Shown here: positions 16,656 through 26,046 of the stretch, in pieces | Layout of the letters: each line of letters starts with the position of its first letter | Numbering within the stretch: the first letter of the stretch is position 1 | NCBI RefSeq assembly: GCF_034424645.1 | Contig: NZ_CP139969.1 | Location: forward strand, 2,418,001-2,482,000 | DNA: 64,000 bases | From: Bordetella avium | Lineage (GTDB): Bacteria; Pseudomonadota; Gammaproteobacteria; Burkholderiales; Burkholderiaceae_B | Reading direction: 5' to 3' | The notes under the pieces: model-generated | Databases searched by the model: none | What the model was told of the DNA's origin: nothing | What the model saw: the letters and a program-made list of their open reading frames with translations, nothing else | Made by a program: the position numbers and the translations under genes

Positions 16656-17605
16656 ATCAGGGCTCCTTGCACGGCCTGCATGTCGGGCGGCAACGCCACC
16701 TCGAAAGTCACCTCACCCCGTCCGCCCGGATCATCGAAATGCAGGGCCCGCGCATGCAACATCTGCCGCGTGGCGCCGGCCAACGCGCGACCACCGTAAA
16801 TCGTGTCAGCAAGCAGGGGATGCCCCAGGCTAGCCAGGTGCACGCGGATCTGGTGGGTGCGGCCCGTTTCGAGTCGGCAGATCACTTCAGTCACACGCTC
16901 TCCCTCCTGCGCTTCGCCCCGGCGCTGCGGCAGGTAATGGGTAATGGCGGGCTTGGCTGCGATGGGACGCTCTACGCTCATGCGCACGGGCACGCGCGCA
17001 TCGCGGCCGATAGGCCGATCCACCGTGCCGGCCCCCGCCAACCAGCCATGGGCCAGGGCAAGATACTCACGCCCCATGCTACGCGCCTGCAACTGACGCA
17101 CCAGATGAGTCTGAGCCAGCTCATTGCGAGCTACCACCATCAAACCTGAGGTGTCTTTGTCCAGGCGATGCACAATGCCCGCCCGTGCGACACGGCTAAG
17201 CTCGGGGAAACGATGCAGCAAGCCATTGAGCAGAGTGCCCGTCCAGTTGCCCGCGCCGGGATGGGTGACCAGCCCGGCGGGTTTGTTGACGACGATCCAG
17301 TCTGAACTGCTGTCTATGACGTCAAAATCCACGGGTTCGGGAGAAAATGCCAGGCTTTCCGGCGCCGGCTGTTCCCAGACTGTGAGAACATCTCCCGGGC
17401 CGACTGGCTGGCGCACCTTGGCTGCCTGGCCATTCACCAGCACATGGCCGGCCTCGATCCAGCCTTGCAAGCGGCTGCGGGAATGCCCCGGCATCAGGCC
17501 GGCCAACACCTTGTCAAGGCGATCGGCCGGGACATCAGGGGGGATGAAAATGGCTAAGGGTTCGTAGTCGGCAAGCGCGTCTGCGCTGACATCTGTATCG
17601 GACAT
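16643..17605 (-). CDS. rluD: RluD: 23S rRNA pseudouridine synthase D
   Basis: The 320-residue protein has an N-terminal S4 RNA-binding domain (RLDKVLAGLMPGHSRSRLQG) and a pseudouridine synthase domain with the catalytic Asp in HRLDKDTSGLMVVA. C-terminal motifs GRTHQIRVHLASLGHPLL and QMLHARALHF are also typical. It modifies uridines of helix 69 of 23S rRNA. The ATG at 17605 gives the normal family length; the frame is open to 17785. It is divergent from bamD with only 52 bases between starts. Confidence 0.93.
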   Translation of the reverse strand: MSDTDVSADALADYEPLAIFIPPDVPADRLDKVLAGLMPGHSRSRLQGWIEAGHVLVNGQAAKVRQPVGPGDVLTVWEQPAPESLAFSPEPVDFDVIDSSSDWIVVNKPAGLVTHPGAGNWTGTLLNGLLHRFPELSRVARAGIVHRLDKDTSGLMVVARNELAQTHLVRQLQARSMGREYLALAHGWLAGAGTVDRPIGRDARVPVRMSVERPIAAKPAITHYLPQRRGEAQEGERVTEVICRLETGRTHQIRVHLASLGHPLLADTIYGGRALAGATRQMLHARALHFDDPGGRGEVTFEVALPPDMQAVQGALIWTA

Positions 17606-17657
17606 GGCACAAATCATATAATCAGCCCAGCATCCTAACACCAAGGAAACGATTCTC

Positions 17658-18506
17658 GTGATTCTCCGCACCACAGCCCCCTCGCATCCCGCTTCCCGTC
17701 GCGGAAAGATCCTGAGCGCCGCGCTGGCGCTCGCCGCCGTGCTGTTGGTCTCCGGTTGCGGCACCTCCGACAACAAGTACGACAAGACTGCCGGCTGGAG
17801 CGCCGAGCAACTCTATGCCGACGCCAAGCAGGAAGTCGCTGCCGGCAACTGGAAGGAAGCTCGTGATCGACTGACCGCCATCGAGAGCCGCTATCCCTTC
17901 GGCACCTACGCCCAACAGGCTCTGATCGAACTGGCCTACGTCAACTGGAAAGACGGCGAAAACGAACAGGCACTGGCTGCTATTGATCGTTTCCAACAAC
18001 TGTATCCAAACCATCCTGGCACCGACTACGTGCTCTATCTGAAGGGGCTGATCAACTTCACGCCCGCCAGCGCCTTCATGGCCAACCTCACCGGTCAAGA
18101 CCCGGCCGAACGCGACCCCAAGGGCCTGCGCGCCTCGTACGACGCCTTCAATGAACTGATCAAGCGCTTCCCGGATAGCAAGTACACGCCGGATGCCGAA
18201 CAGCGCATGAACTGGCTGGTCAATGCCATCGCCATGAACGAAGTGCACGTCGCGCGCTACTACTACACGCGTGGCGCCTACGTGGCAGCCATCAATCGCG
18301 CCCAGACCGTCCTGACGGATTTCGATGGCGCGCCGGCCACGGAAGAAGCGCTCTACATCATGGTGCTGTCCTACGACAAACTGCAGATGAAGCAGCTCAA
18401 AGAAGACACCGAGCGCGTCCTCGACAAAAACTTCCCCAATAGCAAGCTCAAGGCGGAAGGATTCAAAGACGACAAGAGCTGGTGGAACCCCTTCCAATTC
18501 CGCTGA
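17658..18506 (+). CDS. bamD: BamD: outer-membrane assembly lipoprotein
   Basis: The 282-residue protein has a lipoprotein signal with lipobox LVSGC (Cys at about residue 34) and a series of TPR-like helical repeats (AEQLYADAKQEVAAGNWKEA, ALIELAYVNWKDGENEQAL). BamD is the essential lipoprotein partner of BamA in beta-barrel insertion. The start is a GTG at 17658 with aaggaaa nine bases upstream. It is divergent from rluD, the usual arrangement in beta- and gamma-proteobacteria. Confidence 0.93.
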   Translation: MILRTTAPSHPASRRGKILSAALALAAVLLVSGCGTSDNKYDKTAGWSAEQLYADAKQEVAAGNWKEARDRLTAIESRYPFGTYAQQALIELAYVNWKDGENEQALAAIDRFQQLYPNHPGTDYVLYLKGLINFTPASAFMANLTGQDPAERDPKGLRASYDAFNELIKRFPDSKYTPDAEQRMNWLVNAIAMNEVHVARYYYTRGAYVAAINRAQTVLTDFDGAPATEEALYIMVLSYDKLQMKQLKEDTERVLDKNFPNSKLKAEGFKDDKSWWNPFQFR

Positions 18507-18538
18507 TCTGCGCCGCTCCATAAACAGAGCCCTCGCTG

Positions 18539-18622
18539 AAATAAGCCCCTGCTTTTGAACTGCCCCCCAGACCTTGGACTACGTCCGAGCTCTGGGGGGC
18601 AGTGCTTTTCCGGGGCTTATTT
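18539..18622 (+). terminator. bamD terminator inside a larger nested inverted repeat
   Basis: The inner stem is perfect over 13 base pairs (18559-18571 with 18591-18603) and is followed by gctttt, a good rho-independent terminator. Outside it, aaataagcccc (18539-18549) pairs perfectly with ggggcttattt (18612-18622). The complete element is 84 bases long. The rest of the gap to 18821 shows nothing beyond a ribosome site (aaggt) before the next start. Confidence 0.75.
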
Positions 18623-18821
18623 ACGTGTCCGCATGCGGCTAAGCTCGTTCAACGCGAAGGCGCGACAGGATCCACTCTTCCGCTCGTCGTCTATCTCACA
18701 CGCCCCCGATAAAAAGAAAAAGACTACACACAAACAGCAAGAGCCTCCTCTATCTTCTTGCGCTTATCGACGATCGATGATGGATGGCGCGCTGCGCTAT
18801 CGCTTGGCAAGGTAATCCACC

Positions 18822-21163
18822 ATGAACAAGCTTTGCTACCGTCTGCGCTGGAGTCACCATGCCCGTCAATGTGTGCCCATCGCTGAAATCCTTTGCAGCG
18901 TGGGCGCTTCAGGCCGGCGGGGCGGGCGGCGCCAACGCTGGCGTTTGCTGCCCCTGGCGGCCAGCCTGGTTTTCGCCGGTCTGGACTCGGCGCTGGCGCA
19001 GCAACTAGCGGCCGATGGCCGGGTATCGATCGATACCGCGCCCAATGGCGTGGCGGTGATCGCTATCGCGCCGCCCGATGCCCAAGGCGTCTCGCGCAAT
19101 CCCTTTCCCTCTTTTGACACCCGGCAGCCGGGCGCGGTGTTCAATAACAGCACCCGCGACGGGCGCTCGCAGCTGGCCGGGCAGTTGTTGCGCAACCCGC
19201 GGCTGGGCGGCGGCCCCTCGGCCGCCCTGATTCTCGCCGAGGTGCAGGGGCTGGCGCCCAGCCATCTGAGCGGGGCGCTGGAGGTCTTCGGCCCGCGCGC
19301 GGCCCTGGTCATCGCCAACCCCAACGGCATCCAGGCCGACGGTCTGTCAACGATCAATGTCTCGGCCCTGACCCTGTCCACGGGCCGGGTGCTCGAGGGC
19401 GCGCACAGGCTGTTGCTGGACGTGCGCCAGGGCGAGGTCACCCTCGGCGCGCAGGCGGCGCGATTCAAGTGCAGGGCCAGGGGCAGGCGGGCAGGCTCTC
19501 CATCGAGGGGCCGCTCATGCAGCAGGCCACTCAACAAGAGGTCGTCCAGCACAAGTGGCGCTGGGCCCAGAACGACATCCAGATCACCTTCTCCAAGCTG
19601 GATGTAGGCAGCAAGCAAGCCAAACAGAAAATGGCCCGAGGCGAGCTCGATGGCCCCACGGCTATGGACTTCAAACGTAACCGGGTCGGCCCCAGTAGCG
19701 CCGACCTCCTGCCGGATAAGGTCGCTGCGCACGCCCCCCTTCAGGAGGCGCAAGCCACAGCGAAAGCGCCGCCGGACTCGAGCAAGATCAGGTCGGTCAG
19801 TTGCGATGCTGGAAGATGCGCGCCACAAAACCTGAAAAAAACAGAAGGCGGAAAAGACCCCGAAGCATTGAGACCTCGTATTGTCGGGTATGAAGGCCAC
19901 ATCGATGTCTCTGCCGACGGGCACATACAACACATCGAAAGCGGCGGCTTGGGCGGCATGCTCTCTCGGCCACGAACCCTCGGCCCTACCGCCGACGCGC
20001 CTGCCTCACGCTTCGGCCGTTTCAGAGCGTGGCTACATCGGCGAAACCCGCCACCTCGTACTACCACAGAGGCAGAACTTGCTCAGGAGCAAGCCTCAGC
20101 ACCGTCAATGGAACGTCCACACAAGCCCCTTCAGTGGCTACGCCGCTTATTTACATCTCAAGGCGCCAAGCAAGACGACTCTCGCGTATCAGAACACCTG
20201 CCCACCATCAGTGCAAGCAGTAGCCAGGGAAAATCGCCAGCGACTTCGAGTGATGATTCAAACAGGACATTGAATCTAGAAGAACAGCTCACCGTGTTGC
20301 ACCGAAAAATCCCTTCGATCCCGAAAGCGTTCCTACGCAAATGGGCACTGAGCAGTCTCGCCCATGCGGTCAAAGCGGATGCGCAAAATGACTTAACGTT
20401 CGATCAAAGGCTCTCGCTTACGGCCTATACGGGTGGAGCATTCCAGACCGTCAACTCTGCCTTACGCTCCAACGCGGCGCTGTCGCCAGAATAAGAGTAT
20501 TTGATCCGCAATATCAACGATGCATTCAAGCAAAAGCAACTGAAACAGGAAAGCAGTCCACCTGTGCAAAAACTCCATCGTGGCGTGGGCTTGAAACAGG
20601 CGTTTCCCGCCCTACCCTCAGAGGGTCAGGTGTTTGTCGATCCCGCCTTTCTATCAACTTCACAAACTCCCCAGTTCACGGAAACAATCGCGATTGCCAA
20701 TGCGCAAACGAAACCTGCGGACATTGCGCATCACCCACTCAAAAAAGCAGCAGACCAGATCATGGGGAAAATCAGGAGAAAACCCACCGTTACACCAGCG
20801 ATCTCTAGCAATATCGGCCTACTAACTATTTTCACAAACACAGGCATGGACATCGCACCTTATGCGATCTACCCGACACAGCAAGAGGTTCTGCTACCGC
20901 CCTCCACTCCCCTACATGTTCTGCTATCGGGCAAGGATAGTCGGGGCAGGCAAAGACTGGTGCTGAGCGACAGTGGTTTCGACTCGCCGCAGGGGAAATA
21001 TTACGAGCAGGATTTGGCCATCTCAGCTTCGCCGCTTAAACCCGCACACCGTTTGCTTTCCGAGGATGAGGCGCACAAGCGAGCAAATACCACGTGGCAT
21101 TCGGGGCCGCTGAATAGAGCTTCCGCTGCCCTGATGCAAGACAAATCCAGATCCTTGCCTTAG
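18822..21163 (+). pseudogene. Broken FHA-like exoprotein with C-terminal ADP-ribosyltransferase domain
   Basis: From 18822 to about 19460 one frame encodes a long FHA-type signal peptide and most of a two-partner secretion domain (GVSRNPFPSFDTRQPGAVFN, LEVFGPRAALVIANPNGIQ). The frame is then lost. From about 19455 the third frame runs on with GQGQAGRLSIEGP and ATQQEVVQHKWRW, which resembles the end of the mature FHA region, and then a long low-similarity linker. It is stopped by TAA at 20492 inside an ADP-ribosyltransferase domain and continues in the same frame from 20495 to the stop at 21163. The sequence suggests a very large internal deletion of the repeat region, a frameshift and a later nonsense mutation. 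No fhaC-type transporter and no immunity-like gene is adjacent. The last kilobase is visibly more AT-rich than its neighbours. Confidence 0.8.
20390..20950 (+). other. ADP-ribosyltransferase domain (R / STS / QxE) within the pseudogene
   Basis: Before the stop the frame reads LSLTAYTGGAFQTVNSALR, after it EYLIRNINDAF, then KLHRGVGL (the NAD-binding Arg, codon 20579), GQVFVDPAFLSTS (Ser-Thr-Ser, 20654-20662) and YPTQQEVLLPPSTPLHVL (Gln-Gln-Glu, catalytic Glu codon 20885). Order and spacing fit the C3/VIP2-like exoenzyme family. Gln two residues before Glu usually goes with modification of Asn or Gln, whereas Glu there goes with Arg. The only visible lesion in the domain is the TAA at 20492-20494 between SPE and EYL. 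Family assignment is from motif pattern. Confidence 0.72.
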
Positions 21164-21338
21164 CAAAGAGACCGAAGAGTGCGACTCATCCGTAGTCCCA
21201 GAGGGGGCACACAGCGACGCCGGACCGGCCTCTTATGCGTAGCAGATGATGCCCCCCGGGGCGCACCAACAAAATCTTGGGCCCGATCCTCTGAGAAAAA
21301 GGAGAACCGGACCCTTACAGAGGGCGTCGCCTGAGCGC

Positions 21339-23711
21339 TTAGCGCTTGAGCTTGGCGAAAGCGTCGGCCATGGCGCTGTTGGCCACAGGCGTACCGCGCG
21401 CACCGTCCTCGTTGCGCCGCCGCGGGGTGCCGCCCGCACGCTCGCCGCGCGCTGCGGCAGGTGCGGCACGACGCGGTTCGGCATTGTCGTTAAGCCGCAT
21501 GGTGAGCGCGACGCGCTTGCGTTGCACATCCACTTCCAGCACTTTGACCGTTACCGTTTGACCCACGCGAACGACGTCGCGAGGATCTTTGACGAATTTT
21601 TCGGCCAGCGCGGAAATGTGCACAAGACCATCTTGGTGAACGCCGATATCCACGAAGGCGCCGAAGTTGGCCACGTTGGTCACCACCCCTTCAAGCAGCA
21701 TGCCCGGATGGAGGTCTTTGAGGGTTTCAACGCCCTCTTTGAATTGCGCGGTCTTGAACTCAGGGCGCGGATCGCGACCGGGTTTTTCAAGTTCGGCGAA
21801 GATGTCGCGCACCGTGGGCAGGCCAAAGCGCTCATCGGTGAAATCGGCTGGCGACACGCCCTTGAGCGCTTCGCGCTGACCGATAATCTGGCGCACATCG
21901 GCCTTGATGCGGGCAACAATGCGCTCAACAACCGGATAAGCCTCAGGGTGGACCGCCGACGCATCCAAGGGGTTGTCGCCATTGGGGATGCGCAAAAAGC
22001 CCGCCGCCTGCTCAAAAGCCTTTTCGCCGAAGCGCGGCACCTTGCGCAACATGTCGCGCGTGGGAAAGGCGCCATTTTCGTCGCGCCAGGCAACGATGTT
22101 CTTGGCCAGCGAGCCGTTCAAGCCTGATACGCGCGCCAGCAGCGCCGCCGAAGCCGTGTTGACGTCTACGCCCACCGCGTTCACGCAGTCTTCAACCACG
22201 GCGTCCAGAGAGCGGGCTAGTTCACGCTGATTTACATCGTGCTGATATTGACCCACGCCGATAGCCTTGGGATCAATTTTGACCAACTCGGCCAGCGGGT
22301 CTTGCAAGCGCCGGGCAATCGAGACTGCGCCACGTAGCGTAACGTCGAGATCGGGAAACTCCAGGGCGGCGACTTCCGATGCAGAATAGACCGATGCGCC
22401 CGCCTCGGACACCACGACACGGGTGAGCGACAGCTCGGAAAACTGGCTCATCATCTCGCCCACGAGCTTTTCGCTTTCACGCGAGGCCGTGCCATTGCCA
22501 ATGGCGATGAGTTCGACCTTGTGCTTGGCGCACAAGGCGGCCAAGGTATTGATGGTGCCCTTGCGATCCATACGCGGTTCGAAAGGATAGACGGTGGCGG
22601 TATCGACCACTTTGCCGGTACGGTCGATGACCGCGATCTTGCAGCCCGTGCGGATGCCGGGGTCTAGCCCGAGCACGGTTTTCGGACCGGCGGGCGCAGC
22701 CAACAGCAGGTCTTTGAGGTTGGCGGCGAACACACGGATCGCCTCGGCCTCGGCCTCTTCACGCAGACGGCCGAAAAACTCACTTTCGAAGGCAGTCAGC
22801 AACTTGACACGCCAGGTCCAGCGGCAGACCTCGCCCAACCAGCGGTCGCGCGGCGTCGCGTCGAGTGCAAACAAATCCTTGCCCAGCTTGAGAAAACCGG
22901 CGATGCGAGTCACGCAGGGATGGGGTGTTTGCGCTTCCAGTTCTTCTTGCAAGCCCACTCGCAACTCCAGCACACCTTGCTGACGGCCACGCATGAGCGC
23001 CAGCACGCGATGCGAAGGCAGGGTGCGCAGCGGCTCGTTGAAATCGAACCAGTCGCGGAAATTGGCGCCTTCGGCCTCTTTGCCATCGACCATCTTGGAG
23101 TACAGCAGCCCCGTGGTCCAGATGTGCTCTCGCATATTGGCTAAGAGATCGGCGTTTTCGGCGAAGCGTTCGGCCAGAATATCGCGCGCGCCATCGAGCG
23201 CGGCCTTGGCGTCATTGATGTTGGCTTCGGCGTTGAGATACTGCGCCGCCAGGGCTGCGGGATCGCAGGCGGCATCAGCCAGGATCGCGTCGGCCAGCGG
23301 CTCCAGGCCGGCTTCGCGTGCGATCTGGGCGCGAGTGCGGCGCTTGGGCTTGTAGGGCGCGTACAAGTCTTCCAGACGCTGCTTGGTTTCGGCGCTGGCG
23401 ATTTCCTGTTGCAGCTCGGGACTGAGTTTGCCCTGCTGATTGATGGAATCCAGGATGGCCAAACGGCGCTCTTCGAGTTCGCGCAGATAGGAAAGCCGGA
23501 CCTCTAACGTGCGCAGCGCGCCGTCGTCGAGGCCACCGGTGGCTTCCTTGCGGTAACGGGCGATGAAGGGCACGGTGGCGCCATCATCCAGCAGTTCCAC
23601 GGCCGCGGAGACCTGGCTTGCACGCACCGTCAGTTCAGTGGCCAGTTGCTCGATGATCCGGGCATGATCGACGCCCGGCGCGGCGTTCGTGAGAGCGGAG
23701 GTTTCAGACAT
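21339..23711 (-). CDS. tex: Tex: S1-domain RNA-binding transcription accessory protein
   Basis: The 790-residue protein has the Tex architecture: helical N-terminus (ELLDDGATVPFIARYRKEAT), YqgF/RNase-H-like domain (VLGLDPGIRTGCKIAVID), helix-hairpin-helix pair (VGVDVNTASAALLARVSGLN) and a C-terminal S1 domain (GMLLEGVVTNVANFGAFVDI). The tail is rich in Arg and Ala. Tex was first described in Bordetella pertussis as a factor affecting toxin expression. It is a single-gene unit, divergent from the helicase gene. Confidence 0.95.
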   Translation of the reverse strand: MSETSALTNAAPGVDHARIIEQLATELTVRASQVSAAVELLDDGATVPFIARYRKEATGGLDDGALRTLEVRLSYLRELEERRLAILDSINQQGKLSPELQQEIASAETKQRLEDLYAPYKPKRRTRAQIAREAGLEPLADAILADAACDPAALAAQYLNAEANINDAKAALDGARDILAERFAENADLLANMREHIWTTGLLYSKMVDGKEAEGANFRDWFDFNEPLRTLPSHRVLALMRGRQQGVLELRVGLQEELEAQTPHPCVTRIAGFLKLGKDLFALDATPRDRWLGEVCRWTWRVKLLTAFESEFFGRLREEAEAEAIRVFAANLKDLLLAAPAGPKTVLGLDPGIRTGCKIAVIDRTGKVVDTATVYPFEPRMDRKGTINTLAALCAKHKVELIAIGNGTASRESEKLVGEMMSQFSELSLTRVVVSEAGASVYSASEVAALEFPDLDVTLRGAVSIARRLQDPLAELVKIDPKAIGVGQYQHDVNQRELARSLDAVVEDCVNAVGVDVNTASAALLARVSGLNGSLAKNIVAWRDENGAFPTRDMLRKVPRFGEKAFEQAAGFLRIPNGDNPLDASAVHPEAYPVVERIVARIKADVRQIIGQREALKGVSPADFTDERFGLPTVRDIFAELEKPGRDPRPEFKTAQFKEGVETLKDLHPGMLLEGVVTNVANFGAFVDIGVHQDGLVHISALAEKFVKDPRDVVRVGQTVTVKVLEVDVQRKRVALTMRLNDNAEPRRAAPAAARGERAGGTPRRRNEDGARGTPVANSAMADAFAKLKR

Positions 23712-23877
23712 CTCGATCCGTCAACAAGGGTAAAAAAGGGGCAGACAAGGGCCGGATTGTGCCACAAGCCATCGCGGCCAAGCCGATAGACCGCCGCGAT
23801 TCGGTCACGTCAGGCCCAAGGACGGGACACCCGTCGGCGCGTTAATATGGCGTCCAATTTAGCGCAAGTCACACCGA

Positions 23878-25929
23878 ATGCTGGACCTGGATATTTCAGA
23901 ATTTTTCAATGCCGACGGCCCGCTGGCCAAGGCCATGCCGGGTTTCCGGCCCCGCAACGCGCAGCTCGAACTGGCTCAGGCCATCGAGAGCGCGATGGTG
24001 GACCGCGCCACACTGGTCGCTGAGGCGGGCACCGGCACAGGCAAAACCTGGGCCTATCTCGTGCCGGCCATCGTGCAGGGCGGCAAGGTCTTGGTCTCGA
24101 CCGGCACGCGTACGCTGCAAGATCAGTTGTATACCCGCGATCTGCCCAAGGTGCGCGCCGCGCTGTCCGCCCCCGTCACCGCAGCCTTGCTCAAAGGCCG
24201 CGGCAACTACCTCTGTCACTATCACCTGGAGCGTCTTCAAGGTGACGATCGGGCATTGAAATCACGGACCGAGGTTGCACAACTGCGCCAGATCCAGGTG
24301 TTTGCAGGCATCACCAAAACTGGCGATCGCGCGGACCTGGCGCAAATTCCCGAAGATGCCGAGATCTGGCAGCGTGTAACCTCCACGCGTGAAAACTGTC
24401 TGGGCCAGGATTGCCCGCATATCCGCGATTGCTTCGTCGTGAACGCCCGGCGCCGCGCGCAGGAAGCCGATATCGTGGTCGTCAATCACGCCCTTTTCAT
24501 GGCGGATCTGGCACTGCGTGAAGAAGGCGTGACCGATCTGCTACCCGAGGTCGATACAGTCATTTTCGACGAAGCGCATCAATTGCCCGAGACGGCAACG
24601 CGCTTTCTGGGCAGCAATGTCTCGACGCACCAACTCCTGGACTTCACCCGCGCGATGGAAGCGGCGGGTCTGGCCTATGCGCGCGAGGCCGCCAAGTGGA
24701 GTGATGTGAGCCGGCATGTGGAGACAGCCGCGCGCGAGCTGCGCCTGGTCTGCGCGCCGCTGGAACGCCTGCCGGGCCGCAAGGCGACTTTCGAGGCCAT
24801 GCCCGAACCCGAAGCCTTTGACGCCGCATTGGCGCAACTACGCACCGTGCTCGATGCCGCTACCCGCGCACTGGTGGAGATCTCGGAAAAACACCCCGAC
24901 CTGGCTGCGGCGGCGCGCCTGGGCGCCGACCTCTGCGTGAAACTGACCCGCTGGGCCACACCGGGACGGCACAGCACAGCGGAAGAAGGCTGGGGCGAAG
25001 ACGCCAACTCGGCCGAAGCCGACGCAATCAGCCAATTAGGGCAAAACGGCAAACACGCCTGGAGCGGGCCCGCCGTGCGCTGGGTCGAGCTGGGGCAACA
25101 TCATGTGCGCCTGCATGCCGCGCCTCTGTCGGTGGCGCAGGCTTTCTCTCGTTATCGGAAATCAGGCCAAGCCTGGATTCTCACCTCGGCCACGCTGTCG
25201 GTACAGGGCGATTTCGGCCACTTCACGCGCCAACTGGGTTTATCCAAGGCGCGTACGGGACGCTGGGACTCCCCCTTCGACTACGCCAAGCAAGGCCTGC
25301 TGTTTGTGCCGCAAGGCATGCCAGAGCCCCAATCGCCGCAGTTCGCTCAACGCTTTGTCGACAACCTCATGCCCTTGCTTGAGGTGAATCCGGGTGGCGC
25401 GCTGGTGCTTTGCACGACCCTGCGTGCGGTCGATCGCCTGGCCGAGCTTCTGGCCGAAGCCTTCGAAGACGCCGGCCACGATTGGCCTTTGCTCAAGCAG
25501 GGGCAATCCACCCGCCGCGACCTGCTCGATAAGTTTGCCCGCCTGACCCATCCTGTGCTTGTGGGCAGCGCCAGTTTTTGGGAAGGCATCGACTTGCCCG
25601 GAGACATGCTCACCCTGGTAGCCATCGACAAACTGCCCTTCGCCCCCCCCGATGATCCGGTGATCGAAGCGCGTCTGCGCGCCTGCCGCGAACGCGGGGG
25701 CAATCCTTTTGCCGAGTATCAATTACCCGAAGCAGCGATTTCGCTCAAACAGGGTGCCGGCCGCCTCATTCGCACCGAGAGCGATTGGGGTGTGCTGATG
25801 GTGGCCGATCCGCGTCTGGTAGAGAAGCCCTACGGCAAAAGCCTGTGGCGTGGTCTGCCGCCATTCGCCCGCACCCGGGCCATCGGCGAAGCGCTGGCTT
25901 TCTATCAACGGCACGCCAGCGATCAATAA
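23878..25929 (+). CDS. DinG/YoaA-family ATP-dependent DNA helicase
   Basis: The 683-residue superfamily 2 helicase has Walker A AEAGTGTGKTWAYLVPA, a DEAH box (VIFDEAHQLPETA), and C-terminal motifs GSASFWEGIDLPGD and QGAGRLIRTESDWGVL. A cysteine set between them (LCHYHLER, CLGQDCPHIRDC) is the expected iron-sulphur cluster of XPD/DinG-type helicases. These enzymes unwind DNA 5'-3' and deal with R-loops or repair intermediates. The length is between those of E. coli YoaA and DinG, so no gene symbol is given. It is divergent from tex. Confidence 0.9.
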   Translation: MLDLDISEFFNADGPLAKAMPGFRPRNAQLELAQAIESAMVDRATLVAEAGTGTGKTWAYLVPAIVQGGKVLVSTGTRTLQDQLYTRDLPKVRAALSAPVTAALLKGRGNYLCHYHLERLQGDDRALKSRTEVAQLRQIQVFAGITKTGDRADLAQIPEDAEIWQRVTSTRENCLGQDCPHIRDCFVVNARRRAQEADIVVVNHALFMADLALREEGVTDLLPEVDTVIFDEAHQLPETATRFLGSNVSTHQLLDFTRAMEAAGLAYAREAAKWSDVSRHVETAARELRLVCAPLERLPGRKATFEAMPEPEAFDAALAQLRTVLDAATRALVEISEKHPDLAAAARLGADLCVKLTRWATPGRHSTAEEGWGEDANSAEADAISQLGQNGKHAWSGPAVRWVELGQHHVRLHAAPLSVAQAFSRYRKSGQAWILTSATLSVQGDFGHFTRQLGLSKARTGRWDSPFDYAKQGLLFVPQGMPEPQSPQFAQRFVDNLMPLLEVNPGGALVLCTTLRAVDRLAELLAEAFEDAGHDWPLLKQGQSTRRDLLDKFARLTHPVLVGSASFWEGIDLPGDMLTLVAIDKLPFAPPDDPVIEARLRACRERGGNPFAEYQLPEAAISLKQGAGRLIRTESDWGVLMVADPRLVEKPYGKSLWRGLPPFARTRAIGEALAFYQRHASDQ

Positions 25930-26046
25930 GGCTGAACGTACGCTGGTCGTCACATCGGCCGGGCCCTGCCGCAGGAAAAAGCCACTCATCATAGCTTTCC
26001 CGCCTGGCAGGGTCTCTGCTTCCAGCGAGCCGGCGCTGCAACCCGC

